Source: Bryobacterales bacterium
GTDB taxonomy: Bacteria; Acidobacteriota; Terriglobia; Bryobacterales; Bryobacteraceae
DNA: 16,568 bases
NCBI GenBank assembly: GCA_003487005.1
Contig: DNFG01000245.1
Span: 243 to 16,810, forward strand
Direction: 5' to 3'
Shown here piece after piece: positions 6,866 through 15,111 of the stretch (positions within the stretch are counted from its first letter, which is position 1; every line of letters begins with the position of its first letter). The notes below the pieces were generated by a model. The model made no database searches. It was not told where the DNA came from and saw only the letters and a program-made list of their open reading frames with translations. The position numbers and the translations under genes were made by a program.

Positions 6866-8263
6866 CTAATCCGCCTTCTTGCGGCGCGACCGGCGCGCTT
6901 TTTCCACCGTGTTGCCCGAAGGCGCGGCCGTCTTCTTGCGCGTCGCCCGCTTCTTCGCCTTCGGCTTCTCCGGCACGTCCGGCAGCGGAATCTCGCCCGT
7001 CGCCGTCGGCTGACCCTTCACGATCGGCTGCACGAAATCGTGCTCCGTCAGCAGGTCCTCTTCGCGAACCTCCTTCACCGGCGGAGCGGGCGGATAAAAC
7101 TCCGCGCCCATGTGCACGATCACCCCAAGGTCTTCGCTCGGCTCCAGGCGCACCACCGTCTTGTCCTGCGCAAAGTTCAGGAACTCAGTGAACTCCTGGT
7201 AGCCATACTTCTGGTAGTTGAACTCGGGGAACTCCTCCACCATCCAGTCGGCCAGTTCCGACGCCGGACGCCCGCCATCCTCGAAGTCCAGACGGTGGAT
7301 CTCCAGCACGTCCCGCAGCAGCGGCAGCGCTTCGTCCGGACGCGGCAGCGGCTTGTCCGAGTGGTAGCTGTGCTTGCGCTCGATCAGGTAGCGCCCGCCC
7401 GAGCCTTTCACGTTCACCAGTTCCGCCTTCTTCAACTTCTCGACGAACTCCGAGAACGAACGCGCCCCGTAAGCCGACTCGTTGAACGCCGAATCCAGTT
7501 GCAGCATCGTGGACTTCAGCAAACCCAACTGCGGCTGCACGTTCCGGCGTTCCAGCACCTGCAGCGCGCGCTCCACCAGCGACATCGACAGGTTCAGATC
7601 AAGCGCCGGCGGCCGCTGCTGCGGTTGCTGCTGTTGCGCCGGCGGCTTGTCGTCGCCCTCCCGGCGCTCCCCGCGGTCCCGGTCCCGGTCACGGTCCCGG
7701 TCCTTCCGGTGTCGCCGGTCGCGATCCCGGTCCCGCTCGCGTTCGCGTTCGCGCTCCCGCTCGCGATCCGACATCGGCATCGGCGCCACCGTCTCCATCT
7801 TCAGCAGAGACTCGAACGAAACGAACTCGTGGCAGTTCTGCTGCAAAATCGTGGACGTGAAGGCTTTGCCGCCCACCACGAACACGGTCTTGCCATACTC
7901 TTTCAGCTTGTTGACCAGGGGAATGAAATCGGAATCGCCCGAAACGATCGCAAAGGCGTTCACGTGGTCGTGCGTGAACGCCATCTCCAGGGCATCGAGG
8001 GCGAGATTGATGTCCGCGCCGTTCTTGTCGCCCCGAGGCGACGGAATGCGCTGCACCATCTGAACGGCGTTCTCCGCCATCTGCCGCGTCGCGCCTTCCT
8101 GGCGAGACCAGTTAGCGTAAGCGAACTTCGCGACGATGTCGCCGCGTTCTTTGAGGGCGTCGAGTACGAGGGAAACCTCGAACTCACGCCGGAGCGTGGA
8201 CTTGACGCCGATTTCGATGTTGTCGTAATCGACGAAAACCGCGATATTGAGACGGTCTTGCAT
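6866..8263 (-). CDS. NYN-domain predicted ribonuclease with RE/RD linker and two LOTUS-like domains
   Basis: A 465-residue protein. Residues ~5-155 are an NYN/LabA-type PIN-like nuclease domain: VDYDN (D12, D14), GADINLALD (D84, D90) and SGDSDF (D110, D112) supply the acidic metal-binding set. Residues ~166-202 are an Arg-Glu/Arg-Asp dipeptide run, followed by a Gln/Pro stretch (QQQQPQQRPP). Residues ~224-297 (SLVERALQVL to GSGGRYLIE) and ~311-391 (LLRDVLEI, YGYQEFTEFLNF) each look like OST-HTH/LOTUS domains, which bind RNA. The C-terminus is Lys/Arg-rich (KKRATRKK, RRSRRKK). Metal-dependent RNA cleavage with RNA recognition by LOTUS domains is inferred from family knowledge. The ATG at 8263 is chosen because the NYN core starts four residues later; a TTG at 8287 is possible. 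No good ribosome site is visible. Confidence 0.92.
   Translation of the reverse strand: MQDRLNIAVFVDYDNIEIGVKSTLRREFEVSLVLDALKERGDIVAKFAYANWSRQEGATRQMAENAVQMVQRIPSPRGDKNGADINLALDALEMAFTHDHVNAFAIVSGDSDFIPLVNKLKEYGKTVFVVGGKAFTSTILQQNCHEFVSFESLLKMETVAPMPMSDRERERERERERDRDRDRRHRKDRDRDRDRDRGERREGDDKPPAQQQQPQQRPPALDLNLSMSLVERALQVLERRNVQPQLGLLKSTMLQLDSAFNESAYGARSFSEFVEKLKKAELVNVKGSGGRYLIERKHSYHSDKPLPRPDEALPLLRDVLEIHRLDFEDGGRPASELADWMVEEFPEFNYQKYGYQEFTEFLNFAQDKTVVRLEPSEDLGVIVHMGAEFYPPAPPVKEVREEDLLTEHDFVQPIVKGQPTATGEIPLPDVPEKPKAKKRATRKKTAAPSGNTVEKARRSRRKKAD
7658..7768 (-). repeat. Coding repeat for an Arg-Glu/Arg-Asp dipeptide tract
   Basis: Repeated six-base CGNGAN-type units encode five RE dipeptides, then RD units broken by RRHRKD, ending in GERREG. 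Codons vary (cgc/cgg, gag/gaa, gac/gat), so the dipeptide pattern is kept at protein level rather than being a fresh DNA expansion. Such alternating charge tracts form a stiff or disordered linker that can contact RNA. Confidence 0.8.
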
Positions 8264-8517
8264 GTGTTTGATACAGAATCCTACCAAATTGGTTTAGTTG
8301 CCGGGTGGACTGGCGGTGCTGCGGCCGAAGCGCGGCGTCGGGTGGCGGAGGGGGTCTTCTCCCCTGCGCCTCCGGGCGCGGCGCCGGGCCGGAACACGGC
8401 GGTTCCCCCCGGATGGTTTTCCTTCTGGGCGTCAGCACCTTGGATGACGCCGCCAGGGACGAAGCGAACTGCGTCCCGCTGATGTTCGCGCGGCAATGGG
8501 TCTTCGCGGGTCGGAGA

Positions 8518-8587
8518 CACGCTCAGTCCACCCCAGGCTTCTCGAGTTTCCGTTCGACGGAAGCCCTGGCCAGGGGAAGTGAGTGTG
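8518..8587 (-). ncRNA. Candidate long hairpin RNA element
   Basis: Arms 8518-8525 and 8580-8587 pair over 8 bp with one G-U wobble. Inside them 8533-8541 pairs with 8560-8569 with one bulged base, and a nested hairpin (8548-8553 with 8557-8562, 3-base loop) is an alternative fold. The strand is uncertain because hairpins are symmetric; - is preferred because of the upstream TATACT box and the GNRA loop nearby. No RNA family is claimed. Confidence 0.25.
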
Positions 8588-8748
8588 GCCCTTTCCGGCA
8601 ATTGCCGCAGATCCGTAGAGATCACTTTCCTGCCGGCGGTCTCGACCGCGGGCATGGGCCCGTTCGTCACTCGCGTGAAGGTCCAGGCCGGAAGTGGCCG
8701 CCAGCAATCCGGGCATCCACCCATTGGATCCGCCAGTGGCCCTCTTTC

Positions 8749-8754
8749 AGTATA
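8749..8754 (-). promoter_or_regulatory. Candidate -10 box ahead of the 508-bp stretch
   Basis: TATACT on the - strand, 18 bases past the diguanylate cyclase stop codon. It would start transcription near 8742. No -35 hexamer is seen at normal spacing, so the site may be fortuitous. Confidence 0.25.
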
Positions 8755-8771
8755 GTTCGATTTCCCCCGCT

Positions 8772-9725
8772 TTAGGTCGCGCCCCATTCCTGACCGCTAT
8801 TCCGGCCGTCAAACCGGAAACGGTTCCGGCCCTCCTGCTTCGCAAGATAGAGCAGACGGTCGGCTCGATCCACCAGCTCGTGTACCGTGTCCCCCGCTTG
8901 CAGCGCCGTCACCCCCGCCGATACCGTCACCCGGATTCGCCCCTCCGGGTGCTCCACCCCGCTCCGGTGCACCAGGCGCAACAACCGGCCCACCACCCGC
9001 GGCAACAGCGCCTCCGTCGTGTGCGGCAGAATCGCCAGAAACTCCTCGCCGCCCCACCGGGCCAGAAAATCGGTCGAACGGAGGCTCCCCGCCAGCGTCT
9101 CCGCCACCATCCGCAGCACGTCATCCCCGGTCTCGTGCCCAAACCGGTCGTTGATCCGTTTGAAATGGTCGATGTCCAGCATCACCACCCCTGTCACCGT
9201 CTCGTAGCGCTGCTGCGCGTCCAGCGCCCGCTGCAATTGATCCATCCCGGCGCGCCGGTTGCCCGCGCCCGTCAGCGGATCCAGCAACGCCAGTCTCTCC
9301 AGCCTGGCCTTCTCCTCCGCCAGACGCAAATGCCGCGTGTTGTCCCAGAAGCTTTCAACCATCCCTTTGAGCGATCCGTCGCCGTTTCGCACCGGCGCCG
9401 CCTCGATCTGCACCGGTACACGATGGCCCCTCCGGTGCTTCAGGAACACCTCCGACCGGCACTCCGCCCCCAGCCTCGCCGCCATCAATAGGGGACACCG
9501 GTCCCCGCAAAGCTCACGCCCCTCTTCGTCCAGATGCTCCAGCACTCCTTCGCCGCAGAACCGGCCCAACACTTCTTCCCGCCGCCAACCGGTAATCCGC
9601 TCCGCAGCGGGACTCCAATGCAAAATCCGGCGATTCTCGTCAACATAGTAGAGACCCTGAGGCAGGTTCTCCAGCAGGACCAGAGGCAGTGATTCCGCTG
9701 CGGATTTGGGCGTGGGGCTAGTCAC
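8772..9725 (-). CDS. PAS-GGDEF diguanylate cyclase
   Basis: A 317-residue cytoplasmic protein without membrane segments. Residues ~12-130 form a PAS domain (GLYYVDENRRILHWSPAAERI, then the typical end of a PAS/PAC unit with WDNTRHLRLAEE); quoted in part: YYVDENRRILHWSPAAERI. Residues ~145-305 form a GGDEF domain: DPLTGAGNRR, DIDHFKRINDRFGHETGDD, the active-site loop GGEEF (225-229) and an inhibitory site RSTD (216-219) exactly five residues before it. All residues needed to make c-di-GMP from two GTP appear present, with product feedback. The PAS domain has Cys57, Cys73 and Cys77 (CGDRCPL), suggesting redox, metal or cofactor sensing. The start is GTG at 9725, with AGGAG at 9732-9736 on the - strand. 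It is divergent from the cobalamin adenosyltransferase gene across 145 bp. Confidence 0.95.
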   Translation of the reverse strand: MTSPTPKSAAESLPLVLLENLPQGLYYVDENRRILHWSPAAERITGWRREEVLGRFCGEGVLEHLDEEGRELCGDRCPLLMAARLGAECRSEVFLKHRRGHRVPVQIEAAPVRNGDGSLKGMVESFWDNTRHLRLAEEKARLERLALLDPLTGAGNRRAGMDQLQRALDAQQRYETVTGVVMLDIDHFKRINDRFGHETGDDVLRMVAETLAGSLRSTDFLARWGGEEFLAILPHTTEALLPRVVGRLLRLVHRSGVEHPEGRIRVTVSAGVTALQAGDTVHELVDRADRLLYLAKQEGRNRFRFDGRNSGQEWGAT

Positions 9726-9870
9726 TTCAAGCTCCTGCTCCCCCTTATCGGTCCAGCCTCAGCGCTCTACTGTCAATCCTTCTATTAATTTGCCTTCATT
9801 AGTACTCAGCCCCCTCACAGTTTCCTGGCCTCGATGCCCCCGAACCGGCATCCTACAATGGAGAAACCGA
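9726..9870. promoter_or_regulatory. Divergent intergenic region, diguanylate cyclase / adenosyltransferase
   Basis: A 145-bp gap that is AT-richer than its surroundings (about 9776-9806). On the - strand a consensus TTGACA (9771-9776) is present, but the nearest -10-like sequence GATAAG (9744-9749) is 21 bases away, too far for a standard sigma-70 site. On the + strand TACAAT (9854-9859) lies 11 bases before the adenosyltransferase ATG, without a clear -35. I see no cobalamin riboswitch. Confidence 0.35.
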
Positions 9871-10488
9871 ATGGAAGAACAACGATTCAAGGAACCGGCT
9901 CTGGCCCTCAACCGGATCTACACCAAAACAGGCGATGGCGGCGACACCGCCCTCGTCGGCGGCCAGCGCGTTCCCAAGGACTCCGCCCGCCTCGACTGCT
10001 ACGGCACCGTCGATGAACTCAACGCCTTCACCGGCGCCGCCGCCGTCACCGCCCGGACTTCGGGCCCCCCCGAACTCGCCCCCATCCTCGAACGGATCCA
10101 GCACGAACTCTTCAACCTCGGCTCCATCCTCGCCACCGAACCCGCCGATGTCGGACCCAAACAGCCGCGCATCACCGAGGCCGAAGTCCGCCAACTCGAA
10201 GCCGAAATGGACCGGATGAACGAATCCCTGCCCGCCCTCCGCAGCTTCGTCCTCCCCGGCGGCTCGCGCCTGAACGCCGAACTGCACATCTGCCGGACCG
10301 TCTGCCGCCGCGCCGAACGCGCCGTCGTCGCCCTGCGCCGGTCCGAGGCCGTCGATTCGATCAACATCCACTATCTGAACCGCCTCAGCGATGCCTTCTT
10401 CGTCTACAGCCGCTGGGCCAACCTTCAGCAAAACGCCGGCGAAGTTCTCTGGCAGCCCAACCAGGCATCCTCGGCTCGGATAAAGTAA
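9871..10488 (+). CDS. pduO: Cob(I)alamin adenosyltransferase, PduO type
   Basis: A 205-residue enzyme transferring adenosyl from ATP to cob(I)alamin to make coenzyme B12, active as a cytoplasmic trimer. Motifs of the PduO/MMAB family are all there: YTKTGDGGDTALVGG (17-31, ATP-binding N-terminus), YGTVDELNAF (44-53), FNLGS (81-85), FVLPGGS (126-132), RTVCRRAER (142-150) and NRLSDAFFVYSRW (170-182). Length is normal. The ATG at 9871 is chosen because GGAGA (9860-9864) sits 6 bases ahead and the conserved N-terminus follows; the frame is open further upstream. An overlapping out-of-frame ATG at 9858 is ignored. The nucleoside hydrolase gene starts 7 bases after the stop. Users of B12 are not visible in the window. 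Confidence 0.95.
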   Translation: MEEQRFKEPALALNRIYTKTGDGGDTALVGGQRVPKDSARLDCYGTVDELNAFTGAAAVTARTSGPPELAPILERIQHELFNLGSILATEPADVGPKQPRITEAEVRQLEAEMDRMNESLPALRSFVLPGGSRLNAELHICRTVCRRAERAVVALRRSEAVDSINIHYLNRLSDAFFVYSRWANLQQNAGEVLWQPNQASSARIK

Positions 10489-10495
10489 GCGGGTG

Positions 10496-11377
10496 ATGAC
10501 CCGCTTCCTGCTGCTGCTCCTGCTGGCCGCGCTTCCGGCCGCCGCCCAGACCCGCGTCTGGCTCGATGCCGACACCGCTAACGAAATCGATGATCTCTAC
10601 GCCCTGACGCGCGCCCTCTCCGCGCCGGGCCTGTCGATCGCCGGCCTTTCCTCCACCCAGTGGAAACACTCACCTGTCGCCGAAGGCAACACCCTCGAGG
10701 CCAGCCACCACCTGAACGAAGCCCTGCTCGGCCTGCTCGACAAATCCGCCATCCCCGCCCACCGCGGCTCGATGGTCCCCCTCTACTGGTGGGGCCGCGA
10801 CCGCGCCGCCTACTCCGGCGCCGCCTACCATCTGATGCTGGAAGCCCGCGCCATGCCCGCCGGGCAGAAGTTGACCGTCGTCGCCCTCGGCGCACTCACC
10901 AACGTCGCCTCCGCCCTCCTGATGGACCCCGCCATCGCCACGAAGATCCGCCTCTACTGGCTCGGCGCCGAAATCCGCGACGGCGTCTGGGACAAGAGCG
11001 AATTCAACTGCCTGAACGACATCCACGCGCTCAATGAAGTCCTGAACGCGAAGGACCTTGAACTGTTCATCATGCCCACGACGGTCGCCCGCCATCTCAC
11101 GTTCGACTACGCCGGCACTGCGGCTCGCCTCAAAGAACAAGGCCGGCTGGGCCGTTTCCTGCTCGACCGCTGGGACCGCCATTCGCCTGGCGCGGCGAGT
11201 TGGATCATGTGGGACCTTGCCGCCGTGGAATGGCTGCTCAGCCCTTCGCTGGTCGAGTCAAAGATGATCGGGACACCCCCCGAGAACACCCAGCGGGAAG
11301 TCCGCGCCGCCACCCGCATCAACGTCGAAGCGATGCGAGCGGCCTTCTGGAAAGGGATCAGCGGTCTGGGGCGGTAG
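10496..11377 (+). CDS. Exported nucleoside hydrolase-like protein
   Basis: A 293-residue protein of the inosine-uridine nucleoside hydrolase fold, which cleaves the N-glycosidic bond of nucleosides using a bound calcium ion. A Sec-type signal (RFLLLLLLAALPAAAQ, cleavage near residue 18) predicts export. The metal site reads DADTANEIDD (24-33), which has two more residues than the classic DxDPGxDD spacing and matches a variant subgroup of the family. LGALTNVA (131-138), EFNCLNDIHA (169-178) and WDLAAV (239-244) correspond to the other conserved blocks, the last carrying the C-terminal calcium Asp. A GTG at 10493 is an alternative start; the ATG is preferred. It follows the adenosyltransferase by 7 bases, so they are probably co-transcribed. 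Its stop lies 2 bases from the convergent kgd stop. Confidence 0.9.
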   Translation: MTRFLLLLLLAALPAAAQTRVWLDADTANEIDDLYALTRALSAPGLSIAGLSSTQWKHSPVAEGNTLEASHHLNEALLGLLDKSAIPAHRGSMVPLYWWGRDRAAYSGAAYHLMLEARAMPAGQKLTVVALGALTNVASALLMDPAIATKIRLYWLGAEIRDGVWDKSEFNCLNDIHALNEVLNAKDLELFIMPTTVARHLTFDYAGTAARLKEQGRLGRFLLDRWDRHSPGAASWIMWDLAAVEWLLSPSLVESKMIGTPPENTQREVRAATRINVEAMRAAFWKGISGLGR

Positions 11378-11379
11378 AG

Positions 11380-14300
11380 TTACTCCTCTTCTTTGCGGCG
11401 GGCGACGACGCGGTAGCCGCGGCGGCGGACGGTGCCGGTGGTGAAGGCGTCTTCGATGAGGCCGGCCTGTTCCTGGTGGTGCCGTTTCAGGGACCCGGCG
11501 GCCGGGGAGGCGGATTCGAGCCGGCCCGCGAACAGCAGCGTCCGGCGAGTCTGGTCGAGCATCGGCTGCATGCGGTCGCGGACGAAGACCCAGGCGCCCA
11601 TGTTGCGCGGTTCTTCCTGGACCCAGACGACATCGGCCGTGGACGGGTAGCGCCACAGCATCTTCTCGATGTCTTCCGTGGGCCAGGGGTAGAACTGTTC
11701 AAGCCGGATGATGGCCACGTTCGTCGCTTCGCGCTGTTTCCGGGCCTCCAGCAGTTCGTAGTAGAGTTTGCCGGAACAGAACAGGACTTTACTGACGCGA
11801 TCCGTGGGTTCGGAGGTGGGGTCGCCCAGGACAGGCTGGAAGCCGCCCTGGGTGAAGTCCCTCAACGGCGAGACGGCCTTGGGATGACGCAAGAGCGACT
11901 TGGGGGTCAGCAGGACCAGGGGCTTGCGGAGACCGCGGCGGTCGTGGCCGCCATACATCTGCCGCCGGAGCAAGTGGAAGTACTGTGCGGGCGTGGTCAG
12001 GTTGGCCACGCACATGTTGTCCTCGGCGCAGAGGAGGAGGAAGCGGGTGAGCCGGGCGGAGGAGTGCTCCGGTCCCTGGCCTTCGTAGCCGTGGGGGAGC
12101 AGGAGCACGAGGCCGGAAGGCTGGCTCCATTTGGCTTCGCAGGAGGAGATGAACTGGTCGATGATGATCTGGGCGCCATTGGCGAAATCGCCGAACTGGG
12201 CTTCCCAGAGGGTGAGTGTGAGCGGATCGCCGAGCGAATAGCCGAATTCGAAGCCCATGACGCCGTACTCGCTGAGTGAGGAGTCATAGACCTCGAAGCG
12301 AGCCTGTTTGGCATCCAGGTGCTGCATGGGCGTGTAGACATCGCCCGTTTCATAGTCGAAGTACTCGAGGTGGCGCTGGGAGAAGGTGCCGCGCCCGGAA
12401 TCCTGGCCCGAAAGCCGGACGGGTGTCCCTTCAAGAACAAGCGATCCGAAGGCGAGAGCTTCGCCCATGGCCCAGTCAGCCACGCCGCCATTGAGGAGGG
12501 CGCGCCGGTTGTCGATGAACTTCTTGAGTTTGGGATGGAGGTTAAAGTCGCCGGGGAAGGTGGTGATGCCTTCGACGATCTTCTCGATCGCCTCCTGGCT
12601 GATTGCGGTCCGCGTGCAGGAGGGCGCCACCTCGGACTCTTCGAGTTCGGTGACCTCCTGGAGTTCCCACTGATCGCCGCTGCGAGTGGCCTCTTCATGG
12701 GCCTGGTTCATCCGGTCCTGAATCTGCTTGCGGATGCGCTCGACGACTTCGCCGCCGACGACTCCCTCACGCAGGAGGCGTTCAGTGTAAATGGACGCCA
12801 CGGACGGGTGGCCCTTGATCTTGCGGTACATCAACGGCTGGGTGTAGGAGGGGTCGTCGCCCTCATTGTGGCCGTACTTGCGATAGCAGATCATGTCGAC
12901 GACGACGTCTTTCTTGAACCGCTGCCGGTATTCGAAGGCGATCTGGATGGCGCGGATGCAGGCGTCGGGGTCGTCGCCGTTGACGTGCAGAATCGGGGCC
13001 TGGACGGTCCGGGCGACGTCGGTGCAGTAGCTGGAGGAGCGTGCTTCGTCGGGGGTGGTGGTGAAGCCGATCTGATTATTGATGATCAGATGGACGGTGC
13101 CGCCGGTGGCGTAGCCCTTGAGCAGGGAGAGATTGAGGGTCTCGGAGACGACGCCCTGGCCGGCGAAAGCGGAGTCGCCGTGCACGAGGACGGGGAGCAC
13201 CTTTTCGCGGGTGATGTCGTTCATGCGCGTCTGTTTAGCGCGGACGATGCCTTCGACGACCGGATCGACGGCCTCGAGGTGGGACGGATTCGGTGAGACG
13301 CTGACTTTGATCTCGAAGCCGGCCGTGGTGCGCTGGACGCCCGACGCGCCGAGGTGGTATTTGACGTCACCGGAGCCCTGGGTGGCTTCGGGATCGACAT
13401 TGCCTTCGAACTCGCCGAAGATCTGGGCCATCGATTTGCCGAGCAGGTTGGCGAGGACGGTGAGCCGGCCGCGGTGGGCCATACCGATGACCATTTCCTG
13501 GACGCCCGCCGCGGCGGACTGTTCGAGGAGTTCATCGAGGATGACCATGGCCGATTCGCCGCCTTCGAGCGAGAAGCGTTTCTGGCCGACGAAGCGGGTG
13601 TGGAGGAAGTTCTCGAAGCTCTCGGCCTCGATCAGGCGGAGCAGGACGCGGCGGCGCAGTTCCTCGTCAAGCGGCCAGTTATTGGCGGTCGGCTCCATCC
13701 GTTCCTGCAGCCAGCGTTTTTCCTCGGGATGCTGGATGTGCATGTATTCGCAGCCGAGGCGGCCGCAGTAGGCGCCGCGCAGGGTTTCGAGGATCTCGCG
13801 CAGCGAAGCGACGGACTTCGCCTGGGCTCCGTAAGCCAGGTTTCCGGTAATGAATTCGCGTTCGAGATCCCAGATGGTGAGCCCGTACGTGGCGGGATCG
13901 AGTTCGGGGTGGTAGCCGGGGGAGACGCCGAGGGGGTTCAAGTCGGCGATCAGGTGGCCCCGGACGCGATAGGCGTTGATGAGTTGGAGGACAGCGGCCT
14001 GCTTGGCGATTTCGTCGAGGCGGCGTTCGTCGCGGAAGCCGAGAGCGGAACCGCGGCGGTCGGCCATCCACCGGACCGGCTGATAGGGCATCCCGGTGGC
14101 GACGAAGATTTCGTCATAGAAGCCCTCTTCGCCCTCGAGGAGGGACTGGATTTTGCCCAGAAAGACGCCCGACTCGGCGCCCTGGATGATGCGGTGATCG
14201 TAGGTACACGTCATCGTCATCACCTTGCAGATACCAAGCTGAGCGCGCAGGTCCTCGCTGACGCCCTGGAATTCCGGGGGGAAGTCGATGGACCCGGTGG

Positions 14301-15111
14301 CGATGATGGCGCCCTGGCCGGGCATGAGGCGGGGGACGGAGCCTTTGGTGCCGACGGTGCCGGGGTTGGTGAGCGAGATGGTGGTGCCGGCGAAGTCGTC
14401 GGGAGTCAGTTTGCCCGTGCGCGATCGCTTGACGATAGAGTCGAAGGCCGAGAGGAACTGGAAGAAGTCCATCGCGCCGGCGTTCTTGATGTTGGGGACG
14501 ACGAGGGAGCGGAGTCCGTCCTTGCCGGCGACATCGACCGCGATACCGGCGTTGATTTCGTTGCGGACGAGGCGGTGGGCCTGACCTTCCACTTCCGCGT
14601 AGGCGTGGTTGAGGGACGGCATCTGCTTGAGGGCGCGGACGATGGCCCAGGCGATGAGGTGGGTGTAGCTGATCTTGGATTTGCCGTGGAGTTCACGCCA
14701 CTGATTGAGCAGGCGGCGGTTTTCGTCGATAACCTTGACGGGGATGGTGCGCTGCGAGGTCGCCGTGGGGACGCCGAGGGAGAGGTTCATGTTCTCGGCG
14801 ATGCGAAGGGGCGCGCCCTTGAGCGGGACAAGTTGCTCGCTGGCGGAGAGTCTGAGCGGTGGGGCGGCGACGGCGGTGGCCTTCGGCGCGGTAACGGCTT
14901 TGGTTTCCGGAGGCTGCGCGGGAGCAACTTCCTGGGTGACGAGGGGCGGGGCGGGCTGCTCGACCGGGGGTTCGGGAGGCTTCGCCGCGCCGGAGTCGAA
15001 ACGCTGTTTCCAGCTTTCGTCGACGCCGCCTTTATTGTGGATGTACTGCTGGTAGATTTCTTCTTCCAGCCAGCTATTGATACTGACGCTCTGCTCGGAT
15101 TCCGTTGGCAT
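11380..15111 (-). CDS. kgd: Fused 2-oxoglutarate dehydrogenase E2/E1, Kgd type
   Basis: A 1243-residue TCA-cycle enzyme that decarboxylates 2-oxoglutarate with thiamine diphosphate and is built like actinobacterial Kgd. Residues 9-38 form the short E1 N-terminal segment (SINSWLEEEIYQQY). Residues ~41-90 are a Pro/Ala linker, and residues ~95-330 an E2 acyltransferase domain with TYDHRIIQG (303-311), whose His306 is the catalytic position. No lipoyl domain is present. The E1 part follows: HRGRLTVLANL (546-556), HGDSAFAGQG (644-653), NNQIGFTT (678-685, thiamine diphosphate site), HNEGDDPSYTQP (748-759), then the transketolase-like and C-terminal domains (SGQDSGRGTFSQRH at 901). Only the ATG at 15111 is usable; the nearest purine-rich site (GGAGGGGG, 15132-15139) is 20 bases away, which is unusually far. 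E3 and lipoyl-bearing E2 must come from elsewhere. Confidence 0.97.
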   Translation of the reverse strand: MPTESEQSVSINSWLEEEIYQQYIHNKGGVDESWKQRFDSGAAKPPEPPVEQPAPPLVTQEVAPAQPPETKAVTAPKATAVAAPPLRLSASEQLVPLKGAPLRIAENMNLSLGVPTATSQRTIPVKVIDENRRLLNQWRELHGKSKISYTHLIAWAIVRALKQMPSLNHAYAEVEGQAHRLVRNEINAGIAVDVAGKDGLRSLVVPNIKNAGAMDFFQFLSAFDSIVKRSRTGKLTPDDFAGTTISLTNPGTVGTKGSVPRLMPGQGAIIATGSIDFPPEFQGVSEDLRAQLGICKVMTMTCTYDHRIIQGAESGVFLGKIQSLLEGEEGFYDEIFVATGMPYQPVRWMADRRGSALGFRDERRLDEIAKQAAVLQLINAYRVRGHLIADLNPLGVSPGYHPELDPATYGLTIWDLEREFITGNLAYGAQAKSVASLREILETLRGAYCGRLGCEYMHIQHPEEKRWLQERMEPTANNWPLDEELRRRVLLRLIEAESFENFLHTRFVGQKRFSLEGGESAMVILDELLEQSAAAGVQEMVIGMAHRGRLTVLANLLGKSMAQIFGEFEGNVDPEATQGSGDVKYHLGASGVQRTTAGFEIKVSVSPNPSHLEAVDPVVEGIVRAKQTRMNDITREKVLPVLVHGDSAFAGQGVVSETLNLSLLKGYATGGTVHLIINNQIGFTTTPDEARSSSYCTDVARTVQAPILHVNGDDPDACIRAIQIAFEYRQRFKKDVVVDMICYRKYGHNEGDDPSYTQPLMYRKIKGHPSVASIYTERLLREGVVGGEVVERIRKQIQDRMNQAHEEATRSGDQWELQEVTELEESEVAPSCTRTAISQEAIEKIVEGITTFPGDFNLHPKLKKFIDNRRALLNGGVADWAMGEALAFGSLVLEGTPVRLSGQDSGRGTFSQRHLEYFDYETGDVYTPMQHLDAKQARFEVYDSSLSEYGVMGFEFGYSLGDPLTLTLWEAQFGDFANGAQIIIDQFISSCEAKWSQPSGLVLLLPHGYEGQGPEHSSARLTRFLLLCAEDNMCVANLTTPAQYFHLLRRQMYGGHDRRGLRKPLVLLTPKSLLRHPKAVSPLRDFTQGGFQPVLGDPTSEPTDRVSKVLFCSGKLYYELLEARKQREATNVAIIRLEQFYPWPTEDIEKMLWRYPSTADVVWVQEEPRNMGAWVFVRDRMQPMLDQTRRTLLFAGRLESASPAAGSLKRHHQEQAGLIEDAFTTGTVRRRGYRVVARRKEEE

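Larger units (their letters stand above)
8264..8771 (-). other. 508-bp non-coding stretch, possible long structured leader or ncRNA
   Basis: Between the NYN start and the diguanylate cyclase stop there is no recognisable protein on either strand. Open frames exist (for example 8281-8787 on -), but their codon use and amino acid make-up look random. On the - strand several hairpins can be drawn: TCAC-GCGA-GTGA with a GNRA loop (about 8673-8684), GCGGT-CGAG-ACCGC (8636-8649), the palindrome CGGCAATTGCCG (8596-8607) and a long arm pair at 8518-8587. A TATACT box at 8749-8754 could start a transcript of about 480 bases into the NYN gene. I compared it by memory with 6S, RNase P, tmRNA and SRP RNA and found no match to their conserved cores. 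Confidence 0.35.

Noticed and set aside
7040..8482. A 480-codon open frame on the + strand antisense to the NYN gene
   Set aside because: Composition is His/Arg/Leu-rich shadow sequence; the opposite strand has clear NYN and LOTUS-like motifs.
8264..8771. 6S RNA, RNase P RNA, tmRNA or SRP RNA in the gap
   Set aside because: A short GAGAAGCC match to 6S and AGGAAAG similar to RNase P occur, but the rest of the conserved cores and the tmRNA 3' end are missing.
8281..8787. A 168-codon open frame on the - strand in the intergenic stretch
   Set aside because: It overlaps the end of the diguanylate cyclase gene, has no ribosome site or domain, and its codon choice is unlike the neighbouring genes.
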